From: Oryzias latipes
Taxonomy: Eukaryota; Chordata; Actinopteri; Beloniformes; Adrianichthyidae
NCBI RefSeq assembly: GCF_002234675.1
Contig: NC_019871.2
Coordinates: forward strand, 16,958,331-17,022,330
DNA length: 64,000 nucleotides
Direction of reading: 5' to 3'
Shown here: positions 35,606 to 49,562 of the stretch, in pieces
Numbering within the stretch: position 1 is the stretch's first letter
Layout: each line of letters opens with the position of its first letter
Translations under genes and position numbers: made by a program
Notes under the pieces: generated by a model
What the model was told of the DNA's origin: nothing
The model's input: only the letters and a program-made list of their open reading frames with translations
Database searches by the model: none

Positions 35606-35984
35606 AATCCTCAGTTTCTCCTTTTCCCCGATATTTAACTTTTTTGTGCAAGCCAGGATCAAGAGTATTTTGTCAAACAGCTTTGTGCTTCTTTTTTTTT
35701 TTTGCTTGGTGGCTTTAACCCATCGAATCCCTTGCTTATCACTGTGTGACAGACAATATGTTAAGACTTTGCATTTGCAGTCAAATTATGGTGTTTTTGC
35801 TTATTTAAGATAAGTTTTGTTTCTTTTTGGTTCCGAGAAAAAACATGATAGCTAACACAAAAGCAGCACATTTAAATATTTAAGCTTATTCTGGATTTTC
35901 AAAGTGTATCATTATGGCATCTCTCAAATACCTGCAACTTTAATCTATGTTTAAAAAAAATAAAGAAATGCAGCAAAGGGTCCG
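35606..35984 (+). other. foxn1: foxn1 3' UTR
   Basis: AT-rich sequence after the foxn1 TAG. An AATAAA at about 35959-35964 could end the transcript roughly 370 bases after the stop. No competing signal stands out. Confidence 0.4.
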
Positions 35985-36170
35985 ACCATGCTGATTCAAC
36001 AAATGAGAGGTCTTGAAATTGAGTCAAAGTAACTGTACTTAAACTCTTCTTTGGGCTGATGAAGCCACTTGGATGAGTGTTAAAACATTCCAAGGAAGAA
36101 GATTTTAAGTCCAGTTGCTATGGCTTAGCTTCAAGACAATACCACCTGGATGACAGGAATATTCACTCAT
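35985..36170 (+). repeat. Penelope-like element 3' tail
   Basis: Contains GGGCTGATGAAGCCACTTGG, ATGAGTGTTAAAACATTCC and AAGTCCAGTTGCTATGGCTT, the tail type found after the GIY-YIG region of fish Penelope-like elements and resembling the end of the relic at 17690-18830. Only the tail is present, as expected for a 5'-truncated insertion. Confidence 0.6.
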
Positions 36171-36174
36171 CAGC

Positions 36175-38037
36175 AACTATTTAATACAGGAGAGAATCCA
36201 GGCTTAAGTTAAAACATTGAACCATTTCTGATTGAAATGTGTGATATTAGATCCTTTTGGACAGGTTTCTATTTGTTTACCTTTAACTGAATGTCTTGTG
36301 TTTTCACAAAGGGTTACTTTTTTCTCAAGTCCTGTAATTTATGTGAGTTGTCTCATATTGTTGTTTGTAATGGTATCGATTTTTGTTTTTTATGTAAAAA
36401 CCTAAATAACCTGCAGGTTTAGCTTCAGTGGAATCAGACAGTATAGTCTGGAAGAGACTATAATTATTATTTTTGTAACACCTTACAGAATAATGACACA
36501 AAACAAGGTGTGTTTCCTCTGATTTTGCAGCCAAACATCGGGTTGTTTTTCTCACTTATGTCAATGAGTGCAAAATTCCAAAGAGCTACAGTGTGCAGCT
36601 GGAAAGCCAACACAGCGCAGCCTAGAGTTTCAGACAGGAGTTTGTTCAGTGCAAACCAGAGTTAAACACAGGTGAAGGTGAAATCAAGGGAATCTTTCCA
36701 GGTGCAAATTAATTCTGGAACATTTCCAATGCCTTCAAGTGCCCTGAAACCCCCCCAGGTATTTCAAAATCCAAGAAACTTAATGTGCTGTATATTTATC
36801 CGAGCTGCCATAGGCTGAGCAAGTGACAAGATCTCAGTTTGAGATATTAATTTTATAATCTATTAATAATGTATTAATAATGCTTGACTGGTGAGTGATG
36901 AAAGGAGTTTTTAATGACAGCAGTCAGTCTCATATTCCAGAAGATGGCAGCAACAGTACTCCGAAAAGGAATACTCTTTCACATAAATGATGTCATATTT
37001 TTCCTTTCATGTAATCTTTCTCTTTATTTCATCAAATAACCTGACAACAACACAGGCATGGTGGAAAGTTTGTCTATATTAAACAAAAGTTCTCAAAAGA
37101 TTTAGATAAAATAGCATAGAAATTCAAATGAGAAACAACAGTGTCTACTCTGCCAAAATATACATTTTCATTAATTCTCAAGAGGGAAAATATGCATCCC
37201 TTTTCATTTTCAGGTAAAGACGGAGACACTGATGTAAAAATAGATCAGGATTATTCAAAAATCCTGTTTATTGCATTGATGGAACTTTCTCTGTCAAAAT
37301 TTTACCAACTTTCCACATTTTCTGTTAAAGGTACACAGTGTTCATTAATAGAGAGAAAGTACTTTTTTTTATCAAAACAGGTATCTGTTTTTTGGTTAAC
37401 ATGTTTTCTGACACCTCAAAATTGCTATTTTTGTTTAAAAAAAAAGTAACAACACATTGTGGTACTATTCAAACATGAAAACATGGAAGAAATGACATCT
37501 TCACAAAGACAAATTACACATTGCTGTGATCCAGGAAGACGATGACAGAACACAGACGATTCGTTCAGATGCATGTGCTGCTACGAATGAAAGAAACCCT
37601 GGAAGTAAAACTGCTACAAGACACCAAAACAAACAATATTCTGAAATCTATCATAAACCTTGTCTATACATTTTCTTTTCTGTGTAAAAACTTCAGTTTT
37701 TTTACTAGTTAACAAACAAAATTAAAATTCTCTCCCAATGATCAACAGGAACCCGCATGGACAGTCTGAAGTCCACAGTATGTACAAACACTACATGTGC
37801 TGCTGTCCACACACTCACACGATGATGCAAACTGGTGATAAAACTGTCTGAAAAAAAAAATAAAGGCAAATAGGGGGAACTTGATTGGTCAGGCAGTTGT
37901 GAATCTAACCAGAAATGTGTGGAGCTAACATGTGAAAGTATGTCAGTGATTTGTCTGCCAGTTTATCTTGCTCTGGTCCTGAAGTGGCAGTCTGCAAAAT
38001 GTCTTGAAGTGGAAGAATGAAAAGCATTGAGGTCCAC
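36175..38037. other. Intergenic region between foxn1 and unc119, with the unc119 3' UTR
   Basis: No coding sequence supported. The right part is expected to be unc119 3' UTR on the minus strand; a minus-strand AATAAA (TTTATT near 37266) is one possible end. A sequence rich in short CA and AT runs fills the rest. Confidence 0.35.
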
Positions 38038-41000
38038 CTATGGTCCTCCACAATAGGAATAATCTGCCTTGTTGTGCATCACCAGCTTGTTGTCCACAAA
38101 GTAAAAACTGTCAGACTGAGTTTCATAAGGGTGTTGGATCATCTCACGCACTGAGAGAGAAGAAGCAGACAGTATTATTCGCAATTGTCCACACAGATTC
38201 ACTGGGGTTTTATCAGTGTCTGATACTTACTCATTTCCTCTGAAAGCGCAGGAAACTCATAAATGTGCTCACACGTGTTCTTGCTGCTGGGCATGCAGAA
38301 GCCGAATTCAAAATCAAAGCTCTTTAGCAGCTTATCCCGGAAGTAGTGCCTCTCAATCATGCGGAAGTTGTTGATGGGGGTGTCCCCCACCGTGAACTCC
38401 ACTCTGCAGAAATCCCATGAAGTTAATCAGCAAATGTTTCATTTAAACTAAAAGAAAACAAATCTTTTGAGGGTTCTGGCTGCCTTTGAGCTCAGCATTA
38501 GCCGTTTTTGCCTGACATGTCCAATAACACTGAACCGATGAGACAAAAACGAATCGAAGCTTAAGGCAACATCACTAGAGCTGCGCTCTCATGTGACCCT
38601 GATGTAAATAAACCAGAAGCAAACAATTATTTTCTCTGGTGTGAGCTCATTTCAAAAGGGTAAAAGTTTATCTGCTATTTCTAAGTCAGCTGTTGGTTTA
38701 CTTGAATCCTTTATTCCCAGAGCGTGCAACAAATGTAAGAGATTGTCATTGAGTTTTCTTTTTTTTTTTCTACAGCCGTTTCTTTATTTTTTTTTTTAAA
38801 GCAAGCAGTGAAGTGAAAACATTTTTTACACTTCCAACTGCATTGCCAACACTTGATTTAACTTGATTTTCAACTTCCAACACTTTCTTTACTGCAAAGT
38901 TCTGCTCAAATTACTGACTCCCTATTTAACCCTTGTGCTATCCTAGGCACTTTAACATTGGGAGTTGGGTCATCTAGACCCACTAGACAGTGCGCTGAAC
39001 TTGTTTTCTTCAATGATTTGTGATCTTCACTGGTGTCCATGGATTACATGAAATCTTTCCACCTTTATCCACCTTTGTCATGGTAGGGAGAACACGTCAA
39101 TGTAAGGGTGGGTTCATCTAAGATAGCACAAGGGTTAAAGCATAAAGCTGTAGTGATAAGTGCTTACGTGCCACTTTGGCTGATCATTGTTTTTGGGCTG
39201 AATGAGATGTCTGCATTGAATGTTGCATAAACTTTCAGTCAGGCAGTGATGAGAGGGAGTCTGACAATGACTGCTGCTCATAAACAGCTAAAAGCCTGAC
39301 TCAGCAGGTGGGCTGGACTGACCTGTGTTCCCAGTGATCCATCTGAGCCAATTGTCCTAAGCAGAAGCCCACACAGCTGTGCAACAGCAACAGGGTGGAC
39401 CATGGATTTGTCCCCTACATTTGAGCAAGCGTAACGCCAAGAATGATGTGACTTACGTGGCTCCAACCTGCCGCAGCTGCAGGAATGCTGGTGTAAACTG
39501 GTACCGGACAAAACGCCCAGCGTTGGGGTCACAGAGTTTCACACCGCCTAATTAAGAGAAGAAACAAAACTGTTTTACACTTTATCTGAAAGTGTTAAAT
39601 AATCTGTGGGATTATCCTGGTCTCTAATCATTCTGCTGTGGCTTAAGGCTGACCTGGTGTTGGAGGTTTGGTGATCTCAAACAGCACAGTACCCGTTTCC
39701 ATGTCTCGGATCTTAAACCTGGTGAAGTCGATCCTGTGGACGTTTTCCTCTGGAGAGCAGAGATAATCTGAAAATAGAAAACAAATTTAGGATAAAAACG
39801 ACAGGTATGAGTAAAAGTTGTCCTCTTCATGTTTGAGATATTTAACAGGCACACAGATACTTGTCACCATTGCCATTAATTAGAACCCTCTCCTCATTGA
39901 ATGCGCTGACCTTTTCTAGATGTTAAACATAGAAACCACACAGCTCCTTTTTTAGCACAAACATTTCTGTGCAGTGAGAAAAGACAAGTACAGGAACAGC
40001 TCTCAGAATGCTTCTTAACTCTTTGACTAATTTAGCTAATCTGTAGTTCAAGTTTAGTTAAGAATGAGATCCCATACATACATACAAAGCATAAGCAGGT
40101 CAATTCAGCTTTTTTTACCGGGCACCTTTAGGTAAAGGTGGGTAATCTGAGGAAAATCGCCTTTAAAGTTACAACTTAAAGTAGTTTATGCAAAAAATAA
40201 TCCCTAACTGTGATGATTTACACCATGATTTAACTGACATATATTGAAACTATTATCAAATTAAATAAAATGAAGAGTAGAAAGCATTTTGACTTTTATA
40301 GACCGCCTAATTTAAGAAAGCTTTATGTACATTTCACGGTCTGTTCATGTTTTTTATAAAATAATCCAATTCTTGCCAATTAACTTCTTATTTTTTCATA
40401 TACTTTGCTGTCTCTTAAATAATGATAATAATAATAATAAATGTTATTTATATGGCCCCTTTTTGTGCACCCAAGGTCGCCTTACAGGTACAGAACAATT
40501 GTAAAACGGAGTTGTTAAAATTATAAAATAAATAAATTCATTAATAAAAGTATCTTTTTTTTCCTTTAAGACTTCAGATTAAGTAAATAAACAGTTTATT
40601 TTTTAGCTTAGAGTGCTTAAATTATTATGATCTCTGAGAAAATCATAAAGGTGTGTTTTTCTTTTCGTCCTTCTGCAGACTCTGAAGGGACAGGTGATGC
40701 TCATTGATATTCATGCATGTATCAACGATACTATTTTCTTTAGCTAGATATTAAAAGAAAGTGTGTGTGTGTGAGTGTATGAACATGCATGTGTGTGTGG
40801 ACAAACTGTGGGAGACACTCCCTACCCAACCAGCCAGGATTAGATTTAAGAGGCTTATTGTGTTTTATCATCACATGGACCATACTGCTTGGATGCACAC
40901 ATCCTGCACACACTCCCATGCCCGCTTAGACATGCACGCACATGCAGTACCTCTTGGGTTTAGGTTGAGGGCAGCTAATAGTAGCAAACATCTGTTGCAC

Positions 41001-44000
41001 CGTTCTTACTATTTTTTTACTCTGATGCGTTTCATCGCCATTCTTTTCCTTGTCTTCCTTTTGTGCAAACACACTCGCAAAGTCTCATCCTCGCACATTT
41101 CTGGGAGTTAAGAAACAGATGGGCTGCTCAGGCTTTGGCCACCTGCTCAGATATTTATAGATCCTTTCATAATGTCCAGCACACAATACCTGACACCTTG
41201 TTTGATGAAGTCACTCTTGTGAAAGACAGCGATTTAGAGCTAACAGAGAATGTGCTTGACCTTTTTTGGAAATATTGCTGAGAATCGACTAAAGAATCTG
41301 TCCATAGCACAGACTTATACAAAGCAAGTTTTATGTAAAAGCACAAAACTGTAAAAGAATGTCTATAAATCTTTTTTGTTGCTAGATGGCCAGAGAATAC
41401 TATGAAACTGATATATTTAATTAAATATATACAACGTACATATGTAAGTATTTACTGATGTGTTAAAGACAGACTACAAAACGAACGACTTGACAAGTCC
41501 TATAAAGACGTGCATTAAGGAAGCTGTAATTAGGCGCATTTATAATGCACTCAGGTCAATAACTCAAGACTTTGTGTTTGAAACGTTTTTCATCAACTAA
41601 GCTAGGCATCACACTTGAAAGAGTATCAAACAACCCCGATCGTAAAAGCTGAACATGCCCATCACTAGAGGCACTCAGCTGCTTCGATCTGTATGTTCTT
41701 TTGCTGGATAGGACAAAAAAAAACAAAAACAAAAAGAACCTAAGCAAGGCATGTCCGAAGTCTGGCCCATGGTCCAAACGCGGCCCACCAGGCCGCAGGC
41801 TCCTATCATAAAATCTGTCTTCATTTGCTAGAGAGGACAAACATTATAAAAATAAAATCAATAACGTGCAGCCTCCAGCACTTTCTAAGAAATACTATTT
41901 CTTGACTGTGATTGGCTAAATGATGTTGTAGGCTGCTGTAAACCTGTGGCTACTTGACCTCCAGAGCCTCAAGCTCCAAACTATTTTTTTTCTGTGATTA
42001 AACCATAGAGGTTTGTACTTCTGAATAAATGTCTTATTTTCCTGCTCGCAAAATACTATAAATAATAAAAAATATGTAAGATTTTGTATAAACCCAGATT
42101 TAATGTTGACAAAAGTATTTTCTAAAGACCCTTTATTTTAAAGTGTATTTCTGGTCTACAAATCAGAATTTCACAGTAATTTTGGTAAAATGTATTTCTG
42201 TTTTGTCTGAATAATGTATTGTATCCCACAACAAAATGTTTGTATTCATTATTTAATTTGCATGTAATATCAAGGTTCAAAGAATGGTTGGTCCTTGCAC
42301 ATTTTCACCTCACCAAATCAGGCCCTCTTTGGAAAAAGTTTGAACACCCTTGAACTGAGCAATTGAACCACCAATTTGTGTAAAACTTTTCACTTTTTTT
42401 CCGCTGAACCCAAACATAGTGTAGCTCTTCCTGCTACATAGTGATCCCTGCTCAGCTGTGGAAGTCAGCAAACGCAGACACGTGCTCCTAAACTGACCAG
42501 CATAAAGATCCAAATTTCCATGTGAATCTGAATCTGATGTCTTTATTTTGCCTGCAGAACTAGTAAGAGGGTTAGAGAGCTGTGGTTTGATGCATTGCCT
42601 TCTGGTGCCAGTGCATTACACGTGAGGAACTTATCTTCTCTAAGGACATTACCAAATAGAATCCTAAATATAAGCTTATAGTGTTTTTTCTAATGTAACA
42701 CCGAGGTAAAACTTTCACACTGGATTAACCTGTATTGTAATACCAACAAATGTCAGTCTGAGGTTATTTTGGGATTTAGTTGTGTGAGCAGAGAAACCTG
42801 ACATGATCCCCCATGTGATTCATTGCCCACCAAAGACAATTCCCTTCATACATTTAGACGAATTTAAGGGAAATGCTTTACCATAACAGTTCAGAAAAGG
42901 TTGCGTTTTTATTCCAATCAAGTGCAAAACTTAGGTGCAGAAATCATGTGGAAGCGCTGATGTTCAGCAACGCATAAAAAAGCAGTGAGACACTTCTGAA
43001 GTCGTGCACCGAATGCATAATTTTTCCTTTAAATGGCACCCCCAAGACATCTGACGTCCTTTACCTCCCCCTCGATCATGTTTGTGCTTTCTCAAACAGA
43101 CTTTGCTTCTCGGCTGAGCTGCTGAGGAAAACAGATGGAGCATTTCATCTGACAGCACAGTTTGCAAATGTGCACGCCATCAAGGTCCTCCCACTGTGGT
43201 GAGAGGATCACAACGAACAGCTCAGGTCCACTTTGATTTCACAGTCTGTGCCCACGGAGCAGCTTGACTGATGACGGCCCACAGTGCTGACTCCCTGAGA
43301 TCTGCAGCTGTGATAAAAATCATACGTGTTTCAAGTTCAGAAACAGCAAAAACTCACTGGGGTTAAAAGTGAACATAAAGAGAGACAAGGCAGTACTGAG
43401 GGAGCACAAAGAAAAAGGGTGAAGACATACATTTGTGAAAACTAAGAGACAACCTTTGTCTATATGGAGACTGCATTGGTCAAAGTCTTTGTAAAATGTA
43501 CTTAAAAGTCTGACTAGACTTTAATAACAAAAACAAATATAACTATTTACGTAACACACTAGAGTATTTATAACACTGTCTATTCTATAGCCACTATTTT
43601 CTAGCAATTCTTGTCATTGAGTCCTTGAGCAAGAACCCCAGATTGCTCCTGTTGCTTATAGGTTGGCGCCAGAGTGTGTGCAGGGTGAATGGAACTGTAA
43701 CTGTAAACGTTTTGGGCTTTCTAAGAAGGTAGTAAAGCGCTATACAAGTAAAAGTAAAGTAATGGATTCTGATGATATGAAACTGCAAAAAAATCCTATC
43801 AATAAAGTTATAAAAGCTTCCTCATTCGAGAAACAGAATTTGCTTTGTTTTTTCCCCGAGCCCTGAGGAATCTATGCTTCCCTACAGATGAAGTCTGCTA
43901 AATGGAATTTTTATGTTGAGCATAAGCAATTTTTAAAAATGAACGTCTATAAATTTAATGCATACAGACGTGTTTTTTCAGACTCTACCCCTAAACAAGA

Positions 44001-47000
44001 TCAAAACAGGAGTCAGTATCAGGAATATGTTTTTGGCAGAGAAGATTTAAATGTAGCTCACCAAATTTGTAGCTGAGTTTCTAATCCCACGTGTGCATGT
44101 TCCTTACATGTGTGGTAGCTATTAAAAAGGAATCACTGACTTTTTAAAATTACACAATTTGTTTCCAAAACACACACACACAATGTAATAAAAATCAACA
44201 TAATTTCATTAATAGTTCAAAATAAAAGGCTACATAAGGATGCCATGGGATGATAATAAGGACCCTCTGGGCCTATGGTTTTTTTCTTATAAAAATGTAT
44301 GCTTATTAATTACTTCCAATAATAGGAATGATCTATTTTATTCCACAACAGCTGATATTGTGTATCTTTTGGGGATAACAGGATTAATTCACATTTTTTA
44401 CCTTCATTTTGAGAGATTTCACAAAGCTTTTAAATGCTGTGCCGTAAATTATTTTGCAGATCTTTCATGTTGAATATTAAAAATATACAAATGGAACTGA
44501 ACTCAAAGACTTGGTTCTAAGTGACTCCAATTACTTGGGAGCTGTTGACTTTATATTACTGGGCATTTCAATAGAGGCTTGATAACATATTACGTTAATA
44601 ACATGTCCCTGCTACTTTAATAAAATTTTAAAGACCCATCCTGTTGAAAATTGTGTTTTTGGAGTTTTTAACATGTTCTTTTAGCATTTTCCTGAAAATG
44701 GAAGGCAAATATTTAGAAAATTAAGCTTAAAATAGCATTTCTGAGTAAAGGAGCAGATGAAACAATTCGGTTGGAAAAAGCTTGTAGGTGTGACATAGAA
44801 CCTACAATGGCAAGCCACAGGTTCCCTGCTCTGCTCCATTCTGGTGCATCCACTTGCAGACAAATAGTTTGCAGGCAAATAGTTTTGACGTTTGGCTTTG
44901 TTTTCATCGTCTGAGTTGGCTCAAAACTGTCCGGCTGGATAGCTCCAATCTTTCTCGCCATTTTTGTTGCATCGCTAATGTTAGGTTGGGATTGTGAGTG
45001 ACTGTAAACTAGCAGGAGAGAGTGTAAATAAAGGGATGATGGGAAATGGGGGAACACTTACTACGTGCCAACTGTCCCGCTCACAACTCAGTGCTGAGTT
45101 TTTAATGAACTCCTGCTGCTCTGCAGAAAATATATCTTGGAAGATGACACTGCTTTTTTCAATTCCGGCTAAGGACGGCATAATCATAATTAAAAGACCA
45201 AAGAACGCTTTTCCAATAGATCAAAAGATGATCAGAGTGGGACTTTAAAGAGGCAAACCCTAATGAAAAGGATTAAAAATATTTTTGTAAGAAATATAGT
45301 ATCAACAAAACTGTTCCCACCAAGACTGCCAATCCAAAAACAAAATTTTGATTTCATGGAACAAAATCAAAGAAAACATGAAACACTCTCTCAAAGTGGT
45401 CCACTTCACTTCCTTCAACACTGTAACCTAGCAACGCTTCTTCCGATAAAGTGCCAGCTCCATCAGCTTGTCTCTTTCCCTTCTCGTCATCCACCTGCCT
45501 CCTGCACAACATTGAGATGCAGCAGTAGATCAAAAAACAGAATCTCAGGTTAAGCACGAGCAGCATGCAAATTAATGTTCTACCTTTAGGAGGACCTGGG
45601 GGAGTCCTTTTTGTTTTATCTCACCTCCCTTGAGTGAAAGGGGAACACAAGCTGCTCCAAAACATGAAGACTTTAGACTTTTTTTTCGTCTCTGTGGGGA
45701 ATTTTATCACTTACTGCCAGCACAGGTGGTCTGCCATAATTACAGTACCCTGCAATCCTGCATTTGATTTGCAGATTTTACTTGTATCAAGATCTTTTTA
45801 ATACTGGCAAGCAGGACTTTAGTACCGTTTCAATAAATCTCACTCATACATATCTGCTAAAATGCATCAATCAAAAGACCAGTTTTTGTCAGCCATTAGA
45901 ACTTTCACCAAATGGAAAATAAATTCAGCAAAGTCTTGAAAGCAGGCTGCTGGCAGCTGATTCACTCCAGAGAGTAAAATTAGCACCATGTCTCAGGTCA
46001 TGCTGTGTTAAAACATACAGTCTGTCTGACACCAAAGTAGCGTTCACAAAGAGCAAGCCACTTTTAGCTCCTTAATCCTCAAGATTAGCCCAGAGTTACA
46101 GTCCAAGCCGCAGGGATTGACTTCACATGCCTTATTCTTTCCATCTGACTTGTGCTGAATTTACCCCAAAAACACCAGAAAGAACAATGCAAATGTGTTG
46201 GAGCTTGTGCTCTGGTTTAAACGATCTGTTGCTGAGGGCAGCAGGGGACATAACCATTACATGCATTACAGCGCACCTGCATATGGCAGGCTGTTTCACG
46301 TCTCTCAGTTAACAGCGCCTGCAGGAAAACTGACAAATGGTGAGGTTCAAGGAGGGGTCATAGTTTGAGCAGCTGAATGCAGATGAGATCTCTTTTTTCT
46401 CTTTTCCGCCTCCCTCCCCATGGTTCTCCATCCTGTGCTAAAGAGAGGAAGATGTTCTTTGAGGACAAATGCAACAAAGTTGAACCATCGCACTGGAAAG
46501 GAAGCTCTGGAAGATCTGCAGTGGTAGAAACCTTAACTAGTTTGTGTTTGTGTGTGTTAGGAACGAAGGTTCTGCAAAATACTAGTAAGTTCAACAAGAA
46601 ACTTTGGCAGTCTCCCCATGTCCAGTCTTTCTTTAAAACAAAGACGTTTTCGTATGTTTAATATCATATTTGTTGTCTTTTTGTGTAAACAAACATGCAG
46701 AAAATAATAATTAGGACAATTTCCTCTCCACAAGTAAAACAAGCAAGAATGATATAATTCAACAAAAAAATTTTAATGACACCACTTAACTGAGAATGAT
46801 ACAACCACTGTCTCTTCAGGCTAACTCACTCAAATGTGCATACGCACACACACAACCAAACAGACTGACACTTTAAAAACTGACAGTATGAATGCAGATT
46901 TACAGTGAAGCTTGTTGAGGAACTTCTTGGACTTTTCTACCAGTCTTAGAGCACGTTTGCAGTCAATACCGAGGATAAATATAAATCCCAGCTAGTTGCA

Positions 47001-49529
47001 CTCAGACAAATCACATATGTCTTTAAGAAAAGTGTTGCTATATTAAAGATGGATAAAAAATAACTGTCAAACACTCTCTTTCAAAATGTACATCTTTCAG
47101 ATAGACAATAATAAAAAAAGTAGTTTGGCAATCTTGTTGAACATAATTTCTCCTAATCAACTACAAATAAAGTTTAGAAATAAGATGAATTTATATTTTT
47201 AATCGTCTGTGCACTAATAAGACAAAAATTGAAAGTAACAAACTTTTTAACACAGTTTTAATTAAGTAATAACTAAATACATTTCTTTGTGTGCTTCTCC
47301 TATTAACGCTATGAGCAAGGTAAGCCCCTTTTTCTCATTAGCGGAGCCAGTTAGGTTGATATTTCAGACAAATCGTGCATTTTGTAGTACAAGCACCAAA
47401 TTTGGCATGGATGTACCATTGGATCCCCTCTTTCAGAAAAGCACGTTTGCCATGAGAAAAATCTAAAATGGTGACCATTCATAAAAATGGCGGCAATATA
47501 CTGAATTGTTACAAAAATTTTCAAAGTATCATAAAAATATCTTTTTGCCCAAGTCTCATCAATGAGAGCTGTTCATGCACAAAATGCAGTCTTTAAACTT
47601 GAGGGGTACCAACAGACTATCATTATATGTATATTATTTATATATTACTAAAATCTTGGACTCTCTCGTGGCTGACATGCTTTTCTGAAAGAGGGGATCC
47701 TAAAGTACATCCATACCAAATTTAGTGCCTGTACCACAAAAACCACAATTATTTTAATAACCGTGTTTGTCAGGCTGTTAGGATAGACAGATTTAAAACG
47801 GTGATGCAGAGAAATCCAGATTTAGTTGGTATGTTTTAACTACTTAACTATGTATAAATGAGAAAAATAATCTGTATCCTACATAAGAAGCTATTAGATA
47901 AATGCTGTGCAAGTGCAACCACGCCTCTGCTTTTTCACTACACCAGGAATTTCTCAACTTATGCTGGCTTGATGAGCTGTACAGACTTTCTGTGTTTAGC
48001 CTTAATTATATTAAAATCCAAATGACCTAGCAGACCTCAAAGTGCAAACAGCAGCAACAGTATCATTAATAGGACAGCTGTTTATTTTTCATGAATAATC
48101 CAACATTAATATCTGACCCGCGTTGACCTGCAACTGGATCGCAACACCACCACAGAGATTTACACGAGCAGCTTTCTGATTCACAAACACAAGTGAGAGT
48201 CATAATAACTTCCTTCTCTTCTTGTGAGACAGAAGCCGAGGCAGCTGCGAATGGGAGATTATAGGAATCGACTGCGCCAATCAATTTTAATTAAAGTTGT
48301 ATTCACTGCTCTGGCTGTCAGAATACCCACCTGAAGCAGATAAAGAGCTGCTTTGTGTTGCTCACTTATTAAAGTCAAATAATCGTACGCATGGAAGAAA
48401 CAGGAATCACCTGCATGAGGGAAATTGCACACCAGAGATCATTTGTGCTCAAAATACCCACAGTACATTGAAGCATCCATGTGTGGTCAAGCCTCTACTA
48501 ATCCTGAGATCTAATGTTCTTAACTAGATTTTTATAATGTGAAGGTGTCCTCCAATGACTCTGGGTTCATGCTTGTTAAGAGTTTAGGCTCTTCTGCAGT
48601 AGACGGGTGTGAAATGAGTTCACTGAGTTTGATAAAATACCAGAATAAAAATATAAATTGATGGAACTTGCAGTTTGTTACTGGTAGAGAGAATTCTTTT
48701 TACATTTCAATAATATTTCTGAATGCAGGCACCCAACAACAGTCAATGACACAGGATAAACCATGAAAGACTGCAGCTCATTCTGTGTCCTCGGGGCCAT
48801 TATAAAGGCTTTCAAAGTGTCTGTGAGAAATCCAAGGGGTGTTTCTCACATATCTGAGACGAGTGGCATCATTTAAGCTCTCTTTTTTTAAATGATACTA
48901 CTGATATTTCTGCCCTGTGCTCTCTTGTCACTTGGGTGAGGGTGATGTCAAGCATCTGCGGGTCTGAAGAAACTTTGCTGACTCCTTCACATCCCCTTTT
49001 AGCAATTGCATATGTGTTTTTTTTCTTCTTTTCACATTAAGACAGCATTTAAAGTGCAAAGAAAAAGGCTTTCAATGCAAAACAATTTCACTTCAATCAT
49101 CAAATCTAGTTTAAACTGCCACCATTTTCCCCTGAATCTAAATGGAGTGTCTCTCAGATGCACCAAAGCAGCACAAATATTTGAAGGACTTTGGAACCGT
49201 AAAAAGAAATCCTCATTTAAAAACATTCATCTGAGACTGCTTGCTTTTTCCAAATGTTTGACTCAGAGACCATCCCTGTTTTTTTCTTAATTAGACACAT
49301 TAAAGAAATCATGAGAAAGGCCATGACTTTGACAAAATCAGTTACATCTTTAATAAGCACAGCAGCATGGAGCCCTTAAAGCTTTCCAAGCAGAGCAACT
49401 GATTTTTCTTGCTCTTTCCACAAGCCCTGAAGCAGACAACTGCCTCCCACAAATGATCCTTTTTGATGAAGTAAGAAAGCATATTTATGGCCTCTGAGTG
49501 ATGGTAGGACAAAACTAGAAAAGTCTATC

Positions 49530-49562
<33 letters not shown>

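Noticed and set aside
41063-41281. Plus-strand frame ending [16 protein letters not shown] in unc119 intron 1
   Set aside because: No family signature, no splice partners and a size within chance for this length of intron.
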